DNA of 64,000 nucleotides, from the NCBI GenBank assembly GCA_027489375.1, contig JAIXZW010000021.1, positions 248,001 through 312,000 on the forward strand, read 5' to 3'. The stretch is from Paracoccaceae bacterium (GTDB taxonomy: Bacteria; Pseudomonadota; Alphaproteobacteria; Rhodobacterales; Rhodobacteraceae). Position 1 is the first letter of the stretch; each line of letters starts with the position of its first letter. A program made the translations under genes and the position numbers. Shown piece after piece: positions 45,842 to 54,231 of the stretch. Under the pieces are notes generated by a model. That model saw nothing but the letters and a program-made list of their open reading frames with translations. It did no database searches and was not told the origin of the DNA.

Positions 45842-46074
45842 TACACGACGCGGCGGATGGGTTCGCGGTTGCAGAATATGACGAATTGGCCGGCATTTTC
45901 GACGACGGGGAAGCCGCGTCGCTGCATTTCGGCAAGAAAGGCATCGCGTCCGACATAGCGCTCTATGTCGCGGATCTGGCGGCGGATGACGCCGCCCTCA
46001 CGCGCGGCTTGGGCGCTGAACATGTGGATCAGCCATCCTTCGGGCGAGAGTCGTTCGGGTGCTTGCTGCTTCAT
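45841..46074 (-). CDS. Small conserved hypothetical protein, 77 residues
   Basis: I do not recognise a named function. The sequence MKQQAPERLSPEGWLIHMF starts a small alpha/beta protein, with VIRRQIRDIERYVGRDAFLAEMQRRGFPVVENAGQFVIFCNREPIRRVV as the core. The helix-then-strand order (RDAFLAEMQRRGF and QFVIFCN) suggests a compact domain. The start is ATG at 46072-46074. It is last of a leftward group: fumC, DUF4169 gene, RHH gene and this one, with a 35-base gap before it. Confidence 0.7.
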   Translation of the reverse strand: MKQQAPERLSPEGWLIHMFSAQAAREGGVIRRQIRDIERYVGRDAFLAEMQRRGFPVVENAGQFVIFCNREPIRRVV

Positions 46075-46109
46075 GCGCCCAAGTTTGGCGCGCAAAGGTA
46101 AACGTCCCC

Positions 46110-46325
46110 TTAACCGCGATAGCGCCCCAGCACGAAGACGCGGATGGCCGAGGCGAGGCCGATGTCTTCGCTCCGTGCCTCGTCCACTTCGACGGCGAGC
46201 TGGTTCAGGGTCAGCCCCCGTTCGGCGGCGATGTCGCGGAAGGCCTGCCAGAAGGCTTCCTCGAGGCTGACGCTGGTGCGGTGGCCGCGGAGCGTGAGGG
46301 AGTGTTTGACGGGGCGGGCGGTCAT
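46110..46325 (-). CDS. Ribbon-helix-helix protein
   Basis: A 71-residue protein with HSLTLRGHRTSVSLEEAFWQAFRDIAAERGLTLNQLAVEVDEAR, the RHH_4-type pattern in which a basic strand (LTLRGHRTSVSLE) contacts DNA and two helices dimerise. It may bind DNA; the targets are unknown. Its ATG overlaps the stop of the DUF4169 gene (ATGA), so they are coupled. Confidence 0.85.
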   Translation of the reverse strand: MTARPVKHSLTLRGHRTSVSLEEAFWQAFRDIAAERGLTLNQLAVEVDEARSEDIGLASAIRVFVLGRYRG

Positions 46326-46495
46326 TCCCTTTCATGCCCGTCAAGCTTGGCCCGCGCCTGTTCGGCACGGGCCTTTTGCAACTCGCGTTCAGATTTGGTC
46401 AGACCGTGTTTGGCGGCGTTTTCGTCAGCCTTTTGGCGGGCCTCCTTGCGGGCGGCCTCTTTGCGCTTTTGGCGGAGGTTGACGATTTCGGCCAT
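46322..46495 (-). CDS. DUF4169 family small protein
   Basis: A 57-residue, highly charged protein, probably one long helix: MAEIVNLRQKRKEAARKEAR, then QKADENAAKHGLTKSERELQ and KARAEQARAKLDGHERE. It matches the DUF4169 family by its MAEIVNLRQ start and Lys/Arg/Ala content. The function is unknown. It is one base after the fumC stop and overlaps the RHH gene start by four bases, so the three form a tight operon. Confidence 0.85.
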   Translation of the reverse strand: MAEIVNLRQKRKEAARKEARQKADENAAKHGLTKSERELQKARAEQARAKLDGHERE

Positions 46496-46496
46496 C

Positions 46497-47891
46497 TTAC
46501 CCCTTGGGTCCGATCATATCCTCGGGGCGGACCACGCGGTCGAAGGTTTCGGCGTCGACGAAGCCCAAGGCAATCGCTTCCTCTTTCAGGGTGGTGCCGT
46601 TCTTGTGCGCGGTCTTGGCGACCTTGGTGGCGTTGTCATAGCCGATGGTGGGGGCGAGCGCCGTCACCAGCATCAGCGATTCCTTCATCAGCTTGTCGAT
46701 GCGGGCGGTATTCGCCTGCGTGCCGACCACCATGTTGTCGGTGAAGCTGCCTGCGGCATCGCCCAGAAGCTGCATCGATTGCAGCACGTTGTAGGACATC
46801 ATCGGGTTGTAGACGTTCAGCTCGAAATGCCCCTGCGATCCGGCGAAGCCCACGGCGGCGTCGTTGCCCATGACATGGGCGCAGACCATCGTCAGTGCTT
46901 CGGCCTGCGTGGGGTTCACCTTGCCCGGCATGATCGAGGAGCCGGGTTCGTTTTCCGGCAGGATCAGTTCGCCGAGGCCCGAGCGGGGGCCGGAGCCGAG
47001 GAGGCGGAGGTCATTGGCGATCTTGAAGAGCGCGGCGGCCACGGTTTTCAGCGCGCCGGAGAACATGACCATCGCGTCATGGGCGGCGAGGGCCTCGAAT
47101 TTGTTGGGCGCGGTGACGAAGGGGAGGGCGGTGATTTCCGCGATCTTGGCCGCAACGCGGGTGTCCCAGCCGACACGGGTGTTGAGGCCGGTGCCGACGG
47201 CGGTGCCGCCTTGCGCGAGTTCGTAGATGTCGGGCAGGCAGGATTTGACGCGGGCGATACCCTTGTCGACCTGCGTGGCATAGCCCGAGAATTCCTGACC
47301 GAGGGTGAGGGGCGTCGCGTCCTGCGTATGGGTGCGGCCGATCTTGATGATGTCTTTGAATTCATGGGACTTGGCCCAGAGCGCCGCCGACAGTTTTTCA
47401 AGCCCCGGAAGCAGCACGTCGCGGGCCATCATGCCGATGGCGACATGCATCGCGGTGGGGAAGGTGTCGTTGGAGGATTGGCCCATGTTCACATGGTCGT
47501 TCGGGTGGACGGGTTTCTTCGACCCCATCACCCCGCCAAGCATTTCGATGGCGCGGTTCGAGATCACCTCGTTCGCGTTCATGTTCGATTGCGTGCCGGA
47601 CCCCGTCTGCCAGACGACGAGGGGGAAGTTGTCGTCGAACTTGCCGTCGATCACCTCTTGCGCCGCTGCCGCGATGGCTTGGCCGAGTTCGGGCGAGATG
47701 TCGCCCTGATCGATGTTGACCAGCGCGCAGGCTTTCTTGATGACGCCGAGCGCGCGGAGGATGGCGACGGGCTGGCGTTCCCAGCCGATGGGGAAGTTGA
47801 TGATCGACCGCTGGGTCTGCGCGCCCCAGTATTTGTCGGCGGGAACCTCGAGCGGGCCGAAGCTGTCGGTTTCGGTACGGGTTCTGGTCAT
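46497..47891 (-). CDS. fumC: Class II fumarate hydratase FumC
   Basis: FumC hydrates fumarate to malate in the TCA cycle. The 464-residue protein has the family signature [17 protein letters not shown], plus [24 protein letters not shown] and [15 protein letters not shown], with the active-site His and Ser loop. The start is ATG 47891, with AGGAGG upstream. A longer ATG at 47906 lacks a ribosome site. It heads the leftward DUF4169-RHH group. Confidence 0.97.
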   Translation of the reverse strand: MTRTRTETDSFGPLEVPADKYWGAQTQRSIINFPIGWERQPVAILRALGVIKKACALVNIDQGDISPELGQAIAAAAQEVIDGKFDDNFPLVVWQTGSGTQSNMNANEVISNRAIEMLGGVMGSKKPVHPNDHVNMGQSSNDTFPTAMHVAIGMMARDVLLPGLEKLSAALWAKSHEFKDIIKIGRTHTQDATPLTLGQEFSGYATQVDKGIARVKSCLPDIYELAQGGTAVGTGLNTRVGWDTRVAAKIAEITALPFVTAPNKFEALAAHDAMVMFSGALKTVAAALFKIANDLRLLGSGPRSGLGELILPENEPGSSIMPGKVNPTQAEALTMVCAHVMGNDAAVGFAGSQGHFELNVYNPMMSYNVLQSMQLLGDAAGSFTDNMVVGTQANTARIDKLMKESLMLVTALAPTIGYDNATKVAKTAHKNGTTLKEEAIALGFVDAETFDRVVRPEDMIGPKG

Positions 47892-48002
47892 GGAAGCCTC
47901 CTGCAATCGCTTGGGGAGGGCTTAGCCAAGCGGGGGCGCAAAATCAATTGGCATACCGTCGCATACAATGCCGCAGGGCCGCGCCCGTGGCAAAGCGGGC
48001 AT

Positions 48003-48025
48003 GAGTATTTGGGCCAAGGTGAAAG
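48003..48025 (+). repeat. Copy of the dispersed GAG(T)ATTTGGG motif
   Basis: This copy reads GAGTATTTGGGCCAAG and then GTGAAAG, and is identical over 23 bases to the copy at 57581-57603. It lies just downstream of sspB. Confidence 0.75.
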
Positions 48026-48031
48026 GGCGGC

Positions 48032-48484
48032 TCAGTGCTTGCGGAATTTGTCGAGGCTGACGACCTGCGCGTCATGGGCGGGCGGCGGATCGTCGTCGCC
48101 ATCGTCTTCCTCATCCTCGTCGCCCTCTTCGCTGTGGGTTTCGAATCGGAGGCCGAATTCCACAGAAGGGTCGACGAAGGTGCGGACCGAGTCGAAGGGG
48201 ATCACCAAGGGTTCGGGCTGGTTGCCGAAGTTGAGCGTGACCGAGAAGCCTTCGTCCGTGACGATGAGGTTTTCGAACCAGTGCTGGATCACCACGGTCA
48301 TTTCCGACGGGTAGCGGCTTTTCAGCCAGTCGGCGATGGCCACGCCGGGGTGGGTCGTGTCGAAGGTGATGAAGAAATGGTGCGCGCCGGGAAGGCCGTT
48401 TTGCGACACATCGGTCAGGACGGTCTGGATCAGGCCACGCATCGCCCGGTGCATCAGGTTTCCGTAGTCGATGGAGCGGGCCAT
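48032..48484 (-). CDS. sspB: ClpXP adaptor SspB (alpha type)
   Basis: SspB delivers ssrA-tagged and other substrates to the ClpXP protease. The 150-residue protein has an N-terminal dimerising helix, a substrate-binding domain (HHFFITFDTTHPGVAIADWLKSRYPSEMTVVIQHWFENLIV) and an acidic flexible tail (EEGDEDEEDDGDDDPP) ending VVSLDKFRKH, the short ClpX-binding peptide. This layout fits the alphaproteobacterial SspB. ATG 48484 is chosen; the frame opens 27 bases upstream. Confidence 0.93.
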   Translation of the reverse strand: MARSIDYGNLMHRAMRGLIQTVLTDVSQNGLPGAHHFFITFDTTHPGVAIADWLKSRYPSEMTVVIQHWFENLIVTDEGFSVTLNFGNQPEPLVIPFDSVRTFVDPSVEFGLRFETHSEEGDEDEEDDGDDDPPPAHDAQVVSLDKFRKH

Positions 48485-48569
48485 TGGTCTTCCTTTCCCT
48501 TGTCGGGCCATTTAGGGCGGATTCGTCCCCGAAGGGAAGGGGGAGAAGGTGCGCGCTGCGTGCTTGCCG

Positions 48570-49814
48570 TCAGATCAGGCTGGAAGCGACACCGCCAGCG
48601 GCGACGAGCAGCAGCACGAGCGGAAGCGACCAATGCCGCCGCAAGAGCAGCCAGCCCGCGACGAGGGCGATCGCCAATTGTCCGAGGTTCAGCGTGAGCG
48701 GGTCGGGCACGGTCAGGCGTAGCGGGCCAAGGTCATGGACCGTCACGCTGCCGAAGAAGACGTGGAGCGCGAACCAGAGCGAAAGGTTGGCGATGACGCC
48801 CACGACAGCGGCCATGATCGCCGAGAGCGCCCCCGCAAGGCGCGGGTTGGCGGTGATGCGGGCAAGCCAGGGCGCGCCTGCGAAGATGAACATGAAGGAC
48901 GGGACGAACGTGACCCAGAGGGTGAGCAGCGCCGCCAGCACGCCCTGAACCCAGCCGCCGCTGCGGTGGGCTGCGAGATAGGCCACGAATTCCGTCACCA
49001 GAATCAGCGGCCCCGGCGTCGTTTCGGCAAGGCCGAGCCCGTCGACCATCTGGCGCAGGGTGAGCCAGCCTTTGTCCTCGACCACGGCCTGCGCCATCCA
49101 TGCCAGCACGGCGTAAGCCCCGCCGAAGGTGAGGATGGCAAGCTTGGCGAAGAAAGCACCGATTTCGGTGAGCAGCGTAGCGTCCGAGAGGGCGAACACA
49201 CCCAAGGGGGCGAGCCAGATCACGAGCCAGAGACCAAGCGTGCGGGCGGTATGGGCGGCGGCGGGTGCCGGAGGCAGCGTCGCGCCCGTGGGGCGGGTGG
49301 AGAGCGCCCCGTAAAGCCCCGCGCCGAGGATGAGGAGCGGAAAGGGAAGGTTCAGGAAGAACAGGCCAAGGAAGGCGAGCAACGCCAGAACATAGGCGCT
49401 GCGCGATTTCAGCGCACGGCGCGAGACACGGAGCAGCGCCTCGACCACCACGACGACGACGGCGGCCTGCACACCGGTGAAAAGTGCGTTCACCAGCGGC
49501 ACCTGACCATAGGCGGCATAGGTTGCGGCGAGCGCCAGAACCACCGCAGCACCCGGCAGGACGAAGAGCAGCCCCGCGATCAGCCCGCCGGCCGTGCCGT
49601 GGAGCCGCCAGCCCGACCATGTGGCAAGCTGCATCGCTTCCGGCCCCGGAAGGAGCATGCAGAAGGAGAGGGCCGAGAGATATTCCTTTTCCGTCAGCCA
49701 TTTTTTTTCGTCGACCAGCGTGCGGTGCATCAGCGCGATCTGCGCGGCGGGACCGCCGAACGACAGGATGCCGATGCGGGCAAAGGTGCGGCTGAGGTCG
49801 GCGAGGCTGGCCAT
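48570..49814 (-). CDS. chrA: Chromate efflux transporter ChrA
   Basis: ChrA expels chromate, coupled to the proton gradient. The 414-residue protein has two homologous halves of about six helices each. Both begin with a typical FxxxGxLxFGGP-like stretch: FARIGILSFGGPAAQIALMHRTLVD at about 11-35 and FAKLAILTFGGAYAVLAWMAQAVVEDKGW in the second half. PGPEAMQLATWSGWR and TTPGPLILVTEFVAY are also conserved. ATG 49814 is preferred. An in-frame ATG at 49856 lies inside the dispersed motif, with an AAGG ribosome-like site. Confidence 0.9.
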   Translation of the reverse strand: MASLADLSRTFARIGILSFGGPAAQIALMHRTLVDEKKWLTEKEYLSALSFCMLLPGPEAMQLATWSGWRLHGTAGGLIAGLLFVLPGAAVVLALAATYAAYGQVPLVNALFTGVQAAVVVVVVEALLRVSRRALKSRSAYVLALLAFLGLFFLNLPFPLLILGAGLYGALSTRPTGATLPPAPAAAHTARTLGLWLVIWLAPLGVFALSDATLLTEIGAFFAKLAILTFGGAYAVLAWMAQAVVEDKGWLTLRQMVDGLGLAETTPGPLILVTEFVAYLAAHRSGGWVQGVLAALLTLWVTFVPSFMFIFAGAPWLARITANPRLAGALSAIMAAVVGVIANLSLWFALHVFFGSVTVHDLGPLRLTVPDPLTLNLGQLAIALVAGWLLLRRHWSLPLVLLLVAAGGVASSLI

Positions 49815-49851
49815 GCGGCATTCCCGTGATCGGGGGGAATTGGTTCCCCTG

Positions 49852-49873
49852 TTCATCCTTGCCCTAAATACTC
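49852..49873 (-). repeat. Copy of the dispersed GAGTATTT motif upstream of chrA
   Basis: The minus strand reads GAGTATTTAGGGCAAG and then GATGAA. The motif overlaps an in-frame ATG that could start ChrA 14 residues earlier. Confidence 0.6.
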
Positions 49874-49920
49874 ATCTTTCTTCCGGCATTGGAACAGGGA
49901 GCGAGCCGCGAAAACGAAGA

Positions 49921-49946
49921 ACCCCGCCGGGGTGAACCGGCGGGGT
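49921..49946 (-). terminator. Terminator of the mtnP-apt operon
   Basis: Perfect 10-bp arms ACCCCGCCGG (49921-49930) and CCGGCGGGGT (49937-49946) with a six-base loop. On the minus strand the hairpin is followed by TCTTCGTTTTC, which fits a terminator after apt. Confidence 0.75.
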
Positions 49947-50021
49947 GGGGTGGGTGTGGTTTGCAAGCAGGCCGGGTTGCCCCGACAGGGTGAGTCGTAG
50001 CGGGCAGGGGTTAATAAGCGG

Positions 50022-50552
50022 TTAAAGCCCGTCGAAGGCGCAGAGGGCGTGGACTTCCATCCCCATCGCCTCGAGCCGTTTGCGCCCGCCGAGGTCGGGC
50101 AGGTCCACGACGAAGGCGCAGCCCGCGATCTGGCCGCCCAAGCGTTCGATCAGGCGGATGCCCGCCTCGGCCGTGCCGCCGGTGGCGAGGAGGTCGTCGA
50201 CGAGCAGAACCTTCTCGCCCGGTTGCAGGGCGTCGTCGTGGATTTCCACCACGGCCTCGCCGTATTCCAGCGTGTAGGATTGGCTGATCGTGGCGCCCGG
50301 AAGTTTGCCCTTCTTGCGGATCGGGACGAATCCGGTGGAAAGCTGGTGCGCGACCGCGCCGCCAAGGATGAAGCCGCGCGCTTCCAGCCCCGCGACCTTG
50401 TCGATGCGCAGGCCCGCATAGGGGGCGAGGAGCTGGTCCACGCACATGCGAAAGCCGCGCGGGTCGGCGAAGAGGGTCGTCACATCGCGGAAGAGGATGC
50501 CTTCATGCGGGAAGTCGACGATGGTGCGGATGTAATCCTTGACGGTTTTCAT
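50022..50552 (-). CDS. apt: Adenine phosphoribosyltransferase Apt
   Basis: Apt salvages adenine to AMP using PRPP. The 176-residue protein has the PRPP-binding motif [14 protein letters not shown], the [11 protein letters not shown] start motif and [17 protein letters not shown], all typical of the family. Its start overlaps the mtnP stop (ATGA), so adenine released by MtnP can be salvaged by the next enzyme in the same operon. Confidence 0.97.
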   Translation of the reverse strand: MKTVKDYIRTIVDFPHEGILFRDVTTLFADPRGFRMCVDQLLAPYAGLRIDKVAGLEARGFILGGAVAHQLSTGFVPIRKKGKLPGATISQSYTLEYGEAVVEIHDDALQPGEKVLLVDDLLATGGTAEAGIRLIERLGGQIAGCAFVVDLPDLGGRKRLEAMGMEVHALCAFDGL

Positions 50553-51415
50553 GGCGTTCCTTTGAGCACGCGGCCTGCGACCGCGTCGAGTTTGGCAAGA
50601 AGGGCGGGGTCGCGCTTGTCGGGCGCGGTCATGATGGCATGGGTGAGCGCGTGGTCGCAGCCGTGGGGGCAGGTGGTGCCGTGGTCGAGATGGGCGGGCA
50701 GGCGGGCGACCATGTCGCGGGCGTGGCCCGCGTTGGCGGTGAGGGTGGCGATGACTTGCGCCACATCGACCGCCGCGTGGTCGCCGTGCCAGCAGTCGTA
50801 ATCCGTCACCATCGCGATGGAGGCGTAGCAAAGCTCGGCCTCGCGGGCGAGTTTGGCTTCGGGCATGGCGGTCATGCCGATGACATCCGCGCCCCAGCTT
50901 CGATAAAGCCGCGATTCGGCGCGGGTGGAGAATTGCGGCCCCTCCATCGCGATATAGGTCGCGTTGCGGTGCAGGGTGACGCCCTGCACGGCGGCGGCGC
51001 AGGCGGCGGAGAGGCGGGGGCAGGTCGGGTCCGAAAAGCCGACATGGGCGACGCAGCCCGCGCCGAAGAAGGATTTGGGCCGCGCGAAGGTGCGGTCGAT
51101 GAACTGGTCGACAAGGACGAAGTCGCCGGGGCGGTAGTCTTCGCGCAGGCTTCCCACGGCGGAGACGGCGACGAGGTCGGTGCAGCCGAGCCGTTTCAGC
51201 GCGTCGATATTGGCGCGGTAGTTGATGTCGGAAGGCGCGTGGACATGGCCGCGCCCGTGGCGGGGGAGGAAGGCCATGCGCGTGCCGCCGAGCGTGCCGG
51301 TGAGGATATCGTCGGAGGGTGCGCCCCAAGGGGTGGGGACCGTGGTCCAGCGGGCATCCTTTAGCCCGTCGATCTGGTAAAGGCCCGATCCGCCGATCAC
51401 GCCGATCATGGTCAT
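50549..51415 (-). CDS. mtnP: S-methyl-5'-thioadenosine phosphorylase MtnP
   Basis: MtnP splits 5'-methylthioadenosine into adenine and methylthioribose-1-phosphate, the entry to methionine salvage. The 288-residue protein has [105 protein letters not shown] and DYDCWH. Start ATG 51415 or 51409. It overlaps apt by four bases. It is divergent from the DMSP-lyase-like gene. Confidence 0.95.
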   Translation of the reverse strand: MTMIGVIGGSGLYQIDGLKDARWTTVPTPWGAPSDDILTGTLGGTRMAFLPRHGRGHVHAPSDINYRANIDALKRLGCTDLVAVSAVGSLREDYRPGDFVLVDQFIDRTFARPKSFFGAGCVAHVGFSDPTCPRLSAACAAAVQGVTLHRNATYIAMEGPQFSTRAESRLYRSWGADVIGMTAMPEAKLAREAELCYASIAMVTDYDCWHGDHAAVDVAQVIATLTANAGHARDMVARLPAHLDHGTTCPHGCDHALTHAIMTAPDKRDPALLAKLDAVAGRVLKGTP

Positions 51416-51514
51416 GGCTTGTCCCCCGATATGCTGCGGGGAAGCATAGCCGCGAAGGCGGGGCGTGCAAGGCGGGCCGCGCTGTGCTGGAGTGGCGGGG
51501 AAGGGGAGTGTGAC

Positions 51515-52075
51515 ATGGATCTGGCAGGGCGTCTGGCGGCGGGGATCAGGGCGGCGGTGGAGCGGGTGCCCGAGGCGGCGGCCTTTCTGGCGGACTGGCC
51601 CGTGGGCGGGGTGCGGCGGGCGCAGGTGCCGGTGGCATTGCCGGTTTGCCGCTGGCTGGCGGGGATGGCGGGCGGGCTGGCGGGGATGGTCGCGGCCCAT
51701 GCCGGGGCGCTGGAATGGCGGCAGACCTATGGTGGTGCGGATTTCGGGCCTGCGTTTCTGGAGCGTTATGGCTGGACCGAGGTCGTGGGCCTGCGCGGGC
51801 CGATCCCGTCCGAACGGGTCGCTGCGGGGTTCCTGCTGCTGGGGCCGGATGTGACCTATCCCGCGCATGCGCACGAGGCGGAGGAGGTCTATCTGCCGCT
51901 TTCGGGTCTGGCATGGTGGCAGAAGGGAGAGGCGTGGCGGCAGGTGGCGCCTTTGACGCCGATCCACCATCCGGGCTGGGTGCCCCATGCGATGCGGACG
52001 GAAGCGGAGCCTTTGCTCGCGCTCTATCTGTGGCGCGGGGGCGATCTGGCGGCGAAGTCGGTGATTCTGGGGTGA
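51515..52075 (+). CDS. DMSP-lyase-like cupin (DddL/DddQ type)
   Basis: A 186-residue cupin. The metal site is visible in [17 protein letters not shown] (His-x-His, Glu, Tyr) and the second His in [11 protein letters not shown], the same layout as DddL/DddQ/DddW DMSP lyases, which cut dimethylsulfoniopropionate into DMS and acrylate. A helical N-terminal half (about 1-80) precedes the barrel, as in those enzymes. Activity cannot be proven from sequence; a related cupin of unknown substrate is the alternative. ATG 51515 gives the best start, with GGGGA upstream. It lies beside mtnP (sulfur/methionine context). Confidence 0.75.
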   Translation: MDLAGRLAAGIRAAVERVPEAAAFLADWPVGGVRRAQVPVALPVCRWLAGMAGGLAGMVAAHAGALEWRQTYGGADFGPAFLERYGWTEVVGLRGPIPSERVAAGFLLLGPDVTYPAHAHEAEEVYLPLSGLAWWQKGEAWRQVAPLTPIHHPGWVPHAMRTEAEPLLALYLWRGGDLAAKSVILG

Positions 52076-52172
52076 GGGGGCGCAGGAGTTTTCTTGCGAG
52101 AACTCAGGGCGTTTGACGGGGGGAGAGGATGTTGCGGGCGACGGAGCGGGGGGCCAGCCCCCCGCGCCCCCC

Positions 52173-52195
52173 GGGATATTTGGGAACAGATGAAG
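52173..52195 (+). repeat. Copy of the dispersed GGATATTTGGG motif
   Basis: The copy reads GGGATATTTGGGAACAG and then ATGAAG, flanked by C6 upstream and G8 downstream. It fills the gap between the cupin gene and the flavin reductase gene. A short GAGTTTTC/GAGAACTC hairpin lies at 52086-52105. Confidence 0.65.
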
Positions 52196-52225
52196 GGGGG
52201 GGCGCAGGGGCGGCGGGGCCTGCGT

Positions 52226-52810
52226 TCATTTGTCGTCGGGGCGCAGTTTCTCGAACTGGTCGCGGACGATGGTATAGTCGCGGTAGCCCATGCGGGCGAC
52301 GGGCTGGTAGGTGGTGATGTCGAAGCGGCCATCGCGAAGGCAGTCGTCGCGGAGGTGGACGCCCGTCACCTCGCCGATCACCAGAAGGTTGCCCGTGCCG
52401 CGCAGGGTGACGATTTCGACCACCTGACATTCGAGGATCGCGGGGGCACCGGCAACGGCGGGGCAGTCGATGGTGGTGCATTCGACCTTGGCCACGCCGC
52501 AGGCTGTAAATTCGTCCGTGCCGTGTGGCAGGTAGGCCGAGGTTTCGGACATGGCGCCGAGCATCGCCGCTTCGACGATGCTGGCGGAGAATACGCCCGT
52601 TTCCTGAATGTTGGTCACACTGTCTTTGATGCCCGTCGAGGCGAACATGACCTGTGGCGGGGTATAGGCGACCGCGTTGAAGAAGGAATAGGGGGCGAGG
52701 TTGTCCCCCCGTGCGCTGCGCGTGCCGATCCAGCCGATCGGGCGGGGCGAGACGATGGCGTTGAACGGGTTGTGCGGCAGTCCGTGGCCGTCTTTCGGGC
52801 GGTAGAACAT
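52226..52810 (-). CDS. Flavin reductase family protein
   Basis: A 194-residue FMN-binding split-barrel protein. Starts MFYRPKDGHGLPHNPFNAIVSPRPIGWIGTRSARGDNLAPYSFFNAVAYTPPQVMFAS, the typical flavin-reductase-like pattern with PRPIGWIGT and NLAPYSFFN. It may supply reduced flavin to a monooxygenase; the partner is not evident. Start ATG 52810. It reads towards the cupin gene. Confidence 0.93.
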   Translation of the reverse strand: MFYRPKDGHGLPHNPFNAIVSPRPIGWIGTRSARGDNLAPYSFFNAVAYTPPQVMFASTGIKDSVTNIQETGVFSASIVEAAMLGAMSETSAYLPHGTDEFTACGVAKVECTTIDCPAVAGAPAILECQVVEIVTLRGTGNLLVIGEVTGVHLRDDCLRDGRFDITTYQPVARMGYRDYTIVRDQFEKLRPDDK

Positions 52811-52892
52811 GGGTTTGCCTTCGTTGGTTTGAACCTGACGTATCCGCGTGTTACGGGCGTTTCCAGAGGATTCGCTTTGGGGTGCTGCGCGC

Positions 52893-53378
52893 GTGTACAG
52901 GCTGGAGGAAGAGACCGAGGACGACTGGTGGGAGGTGGAGGCGCTGTACGACCTCTGCTTCTCGCCGGGGCGGACGGCGTTGTCTTCCTACCGGTTGCGC
53001 GACGGGGTGCCGACGGTGGCGGCGCTCTGCCTCATCCTGCGGGACGAGGACGGGACGCTGGCGGCGGCGATCCGCTATTGGCCGGTCGAGGTGGGCGGGC
53101 AGGATGCGCTGCTGCTTGGCCCCGTGGCCGTCCACCCGACGCGGCAGGGCGAGGGGCTGGGGGGGCTGCTCATCAATGAAAGCCTTGCCGAAGCGCGGCG
53201 GCTGGGGTGGGAGCGGGTGATGCTGGTGGGGGATGCGCCCTATTATTCGCGCTTTGGTTTCATGAAGCTTGACGGGGTGGAGATGCCGCCGCCGACGAAC
53301 CCCGACCGCGTGCTCGGCTTTGCGCTGAAGCGCGGGGCGTGGGACGGGGTGCGCGGCCCCGTGACCAAGGCGACGTGA
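52893..53378 (+). CDS. GNAT family N-acetyltransferase
   Basis: A 161-residue protein with the GNAT acetyl-CoA motif GPVAVHPTRQGEGLGGLLINESLAEARRLGWERVMLVGDAPYYSRFGF (the R-Q-G-x-G-x-G type pyrophosphate loop). The YYSRFGF end places it near YhbS-like acetyltransferases. The substrate is unknown. GTG 52893 gives MYRLEEETEDDWW; GTG 52848 would add 15 residues. The stop codon lies in a 14-bp tandem repeat. Confidence 0.88.
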   Translation: MYRLEEETEDDWWEVEALYDLCFSPGRTALSSYRLRDGVPTVAALCLILRDEDGTLAAAIRYWPVEVGGQDALLLGPVAVHPTRQGEGLGGLLINESLAEARRLGWERVMLVGDAPYYSRFGFMKLDGVEMPPPTNPDRVLGFALKRGAWDGVRGPVTKAT

Positions 53379-53402
53379 CCAAGGCGACGTGACCAAGGCG
53401 AC
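53361..53402 (+). repeat. Three perfect tandem copies of a 14-bp unit
   Basis: GTGACCAAGGCGAC occurs at 53361-53374, 53375-53388 and 53389-53402 without change. The GNAT stop TGA (53376-53378) is inside unit 2. Copy-number change would keep the stop in unit 2 and alter only the untranslated tail. Confidence 0.95.
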
Positions 53403-53457
53403 CTGAGGGCGCCGCATGGGCCTTGCGGGCGGGCGCGGGCCTGCCCACATTGGGGCG

Positions 53458-54231
53458 ATGGATCATGCCCCTGACGCAACACCGCAACTTCCCGCCATTG
53501 CCGCCCCTGACCGGAGCGCGGAAATCGCCGCCCTTGCGCGGCGCTACCGGCGGGCCAACGGGCCGGTGATGACGCTGGTGAACCGCTTGGGCGGCACGCT
53601 GGAAGGGAAGATGGAGGCGCTGCCCGAAGGCGTGAAGCGGCAGATCGAGGTCGTGACCGAGCGGGCGCTGCTGGCGGCGCATGGCTTGGCGGGCGTGGGG
53701 GCAAAGGGGCCGGACCTTGGCCGCAACGGGCCGATGGCGGCGGCGATGCTGTCGGGGGCTGTGGGCGGCGCGGGGGGGATCGTCACCTCGGTCGCGGAGT
53801 TGCCGGTGACGGTGACGGTGATCCTGCACGCGATCCGGCAGGCGGCGGCGAAGGAGGGGTTCGACCCCGACGACCCCGCGATACGGGCGGAATGCCTGCG
53901 CGTCTTTACCGCGGGCTCGCCGCTGGCGGCGGATGACGGGGTGAACACCTCGTTCCTGTCGGCGCGGCTGACCGTGACGGGGCCTGCGATCCAGCGGGTG
54001 ATCGCGACGGTCGCGCCGAAGCTTGCGACCGCGCTGGGCCAGAAGTTGGCGGCGCAGGCCGTGCCGGTGCTGGGGGCTGTGGCGGGGGCGGGGCTGAACG
54101 CGGCCTTCCTGCGCTATTACCGCGAGATGGCCGAGATCCGCTTTGCCCTGCTGCGGCTGGCCGCGCAGCACGGGGCGGAGCCGATCCTCGACGCCTTTGC
54201 CCGTGCGCTGGGGCCGAAGCGGCTGGCCTAG
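53458..54231 (+). CDS. EcsC family protein
   Basis: A 257-residue protein matching the EcsC family. It is mostly helical with Gly/Ala-rich amphipathic stretches such as MAAAMLSGAVGGAGGIVTSVAELPVTVTVILHAIRQAAAKEGFDPDD and IATVAPKLATALGQKLAAQAVPVLGAVAGAGLNAAFLRYY. The function is unsettled; EcsC is linked to ABC exporters in Bacillus but is found alone elsewhere. ATG 53458 is the start. Its TAG stop overlaps the convergent BenE stop within CTAG. Confidence 0.85.
   Translation: MDHAPDATPQLPAIAAPDRSAEIAALARRYRRANGPVMTLVNRLGGTLEGKMEALPEGVKRQIEVVTERALLAAHGLAGVGAKGPDLGRNGPMAAAMLSGAVGGAGGIVTSVAELPVTVTVILHAIRQAAAKEGFDPDDPAIRAECLRVFTAGSPLAADDGVNTSFLSARLTVTGPAIQRVIATVAPKLATALGQKLAAQAVPVLGAVAGAGLNAAFLRYYREMAEIRFALLRLAAQHGAEPILDAFARALGPKRLA

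Noticed and set aside
46059..48314. Plus-strand frame of 751 codons opposite fumC and its neighbours
   Set aside because: fumC on the minus strand is unmistakable; the plus frame is low-complexity His/Gly/Arg.
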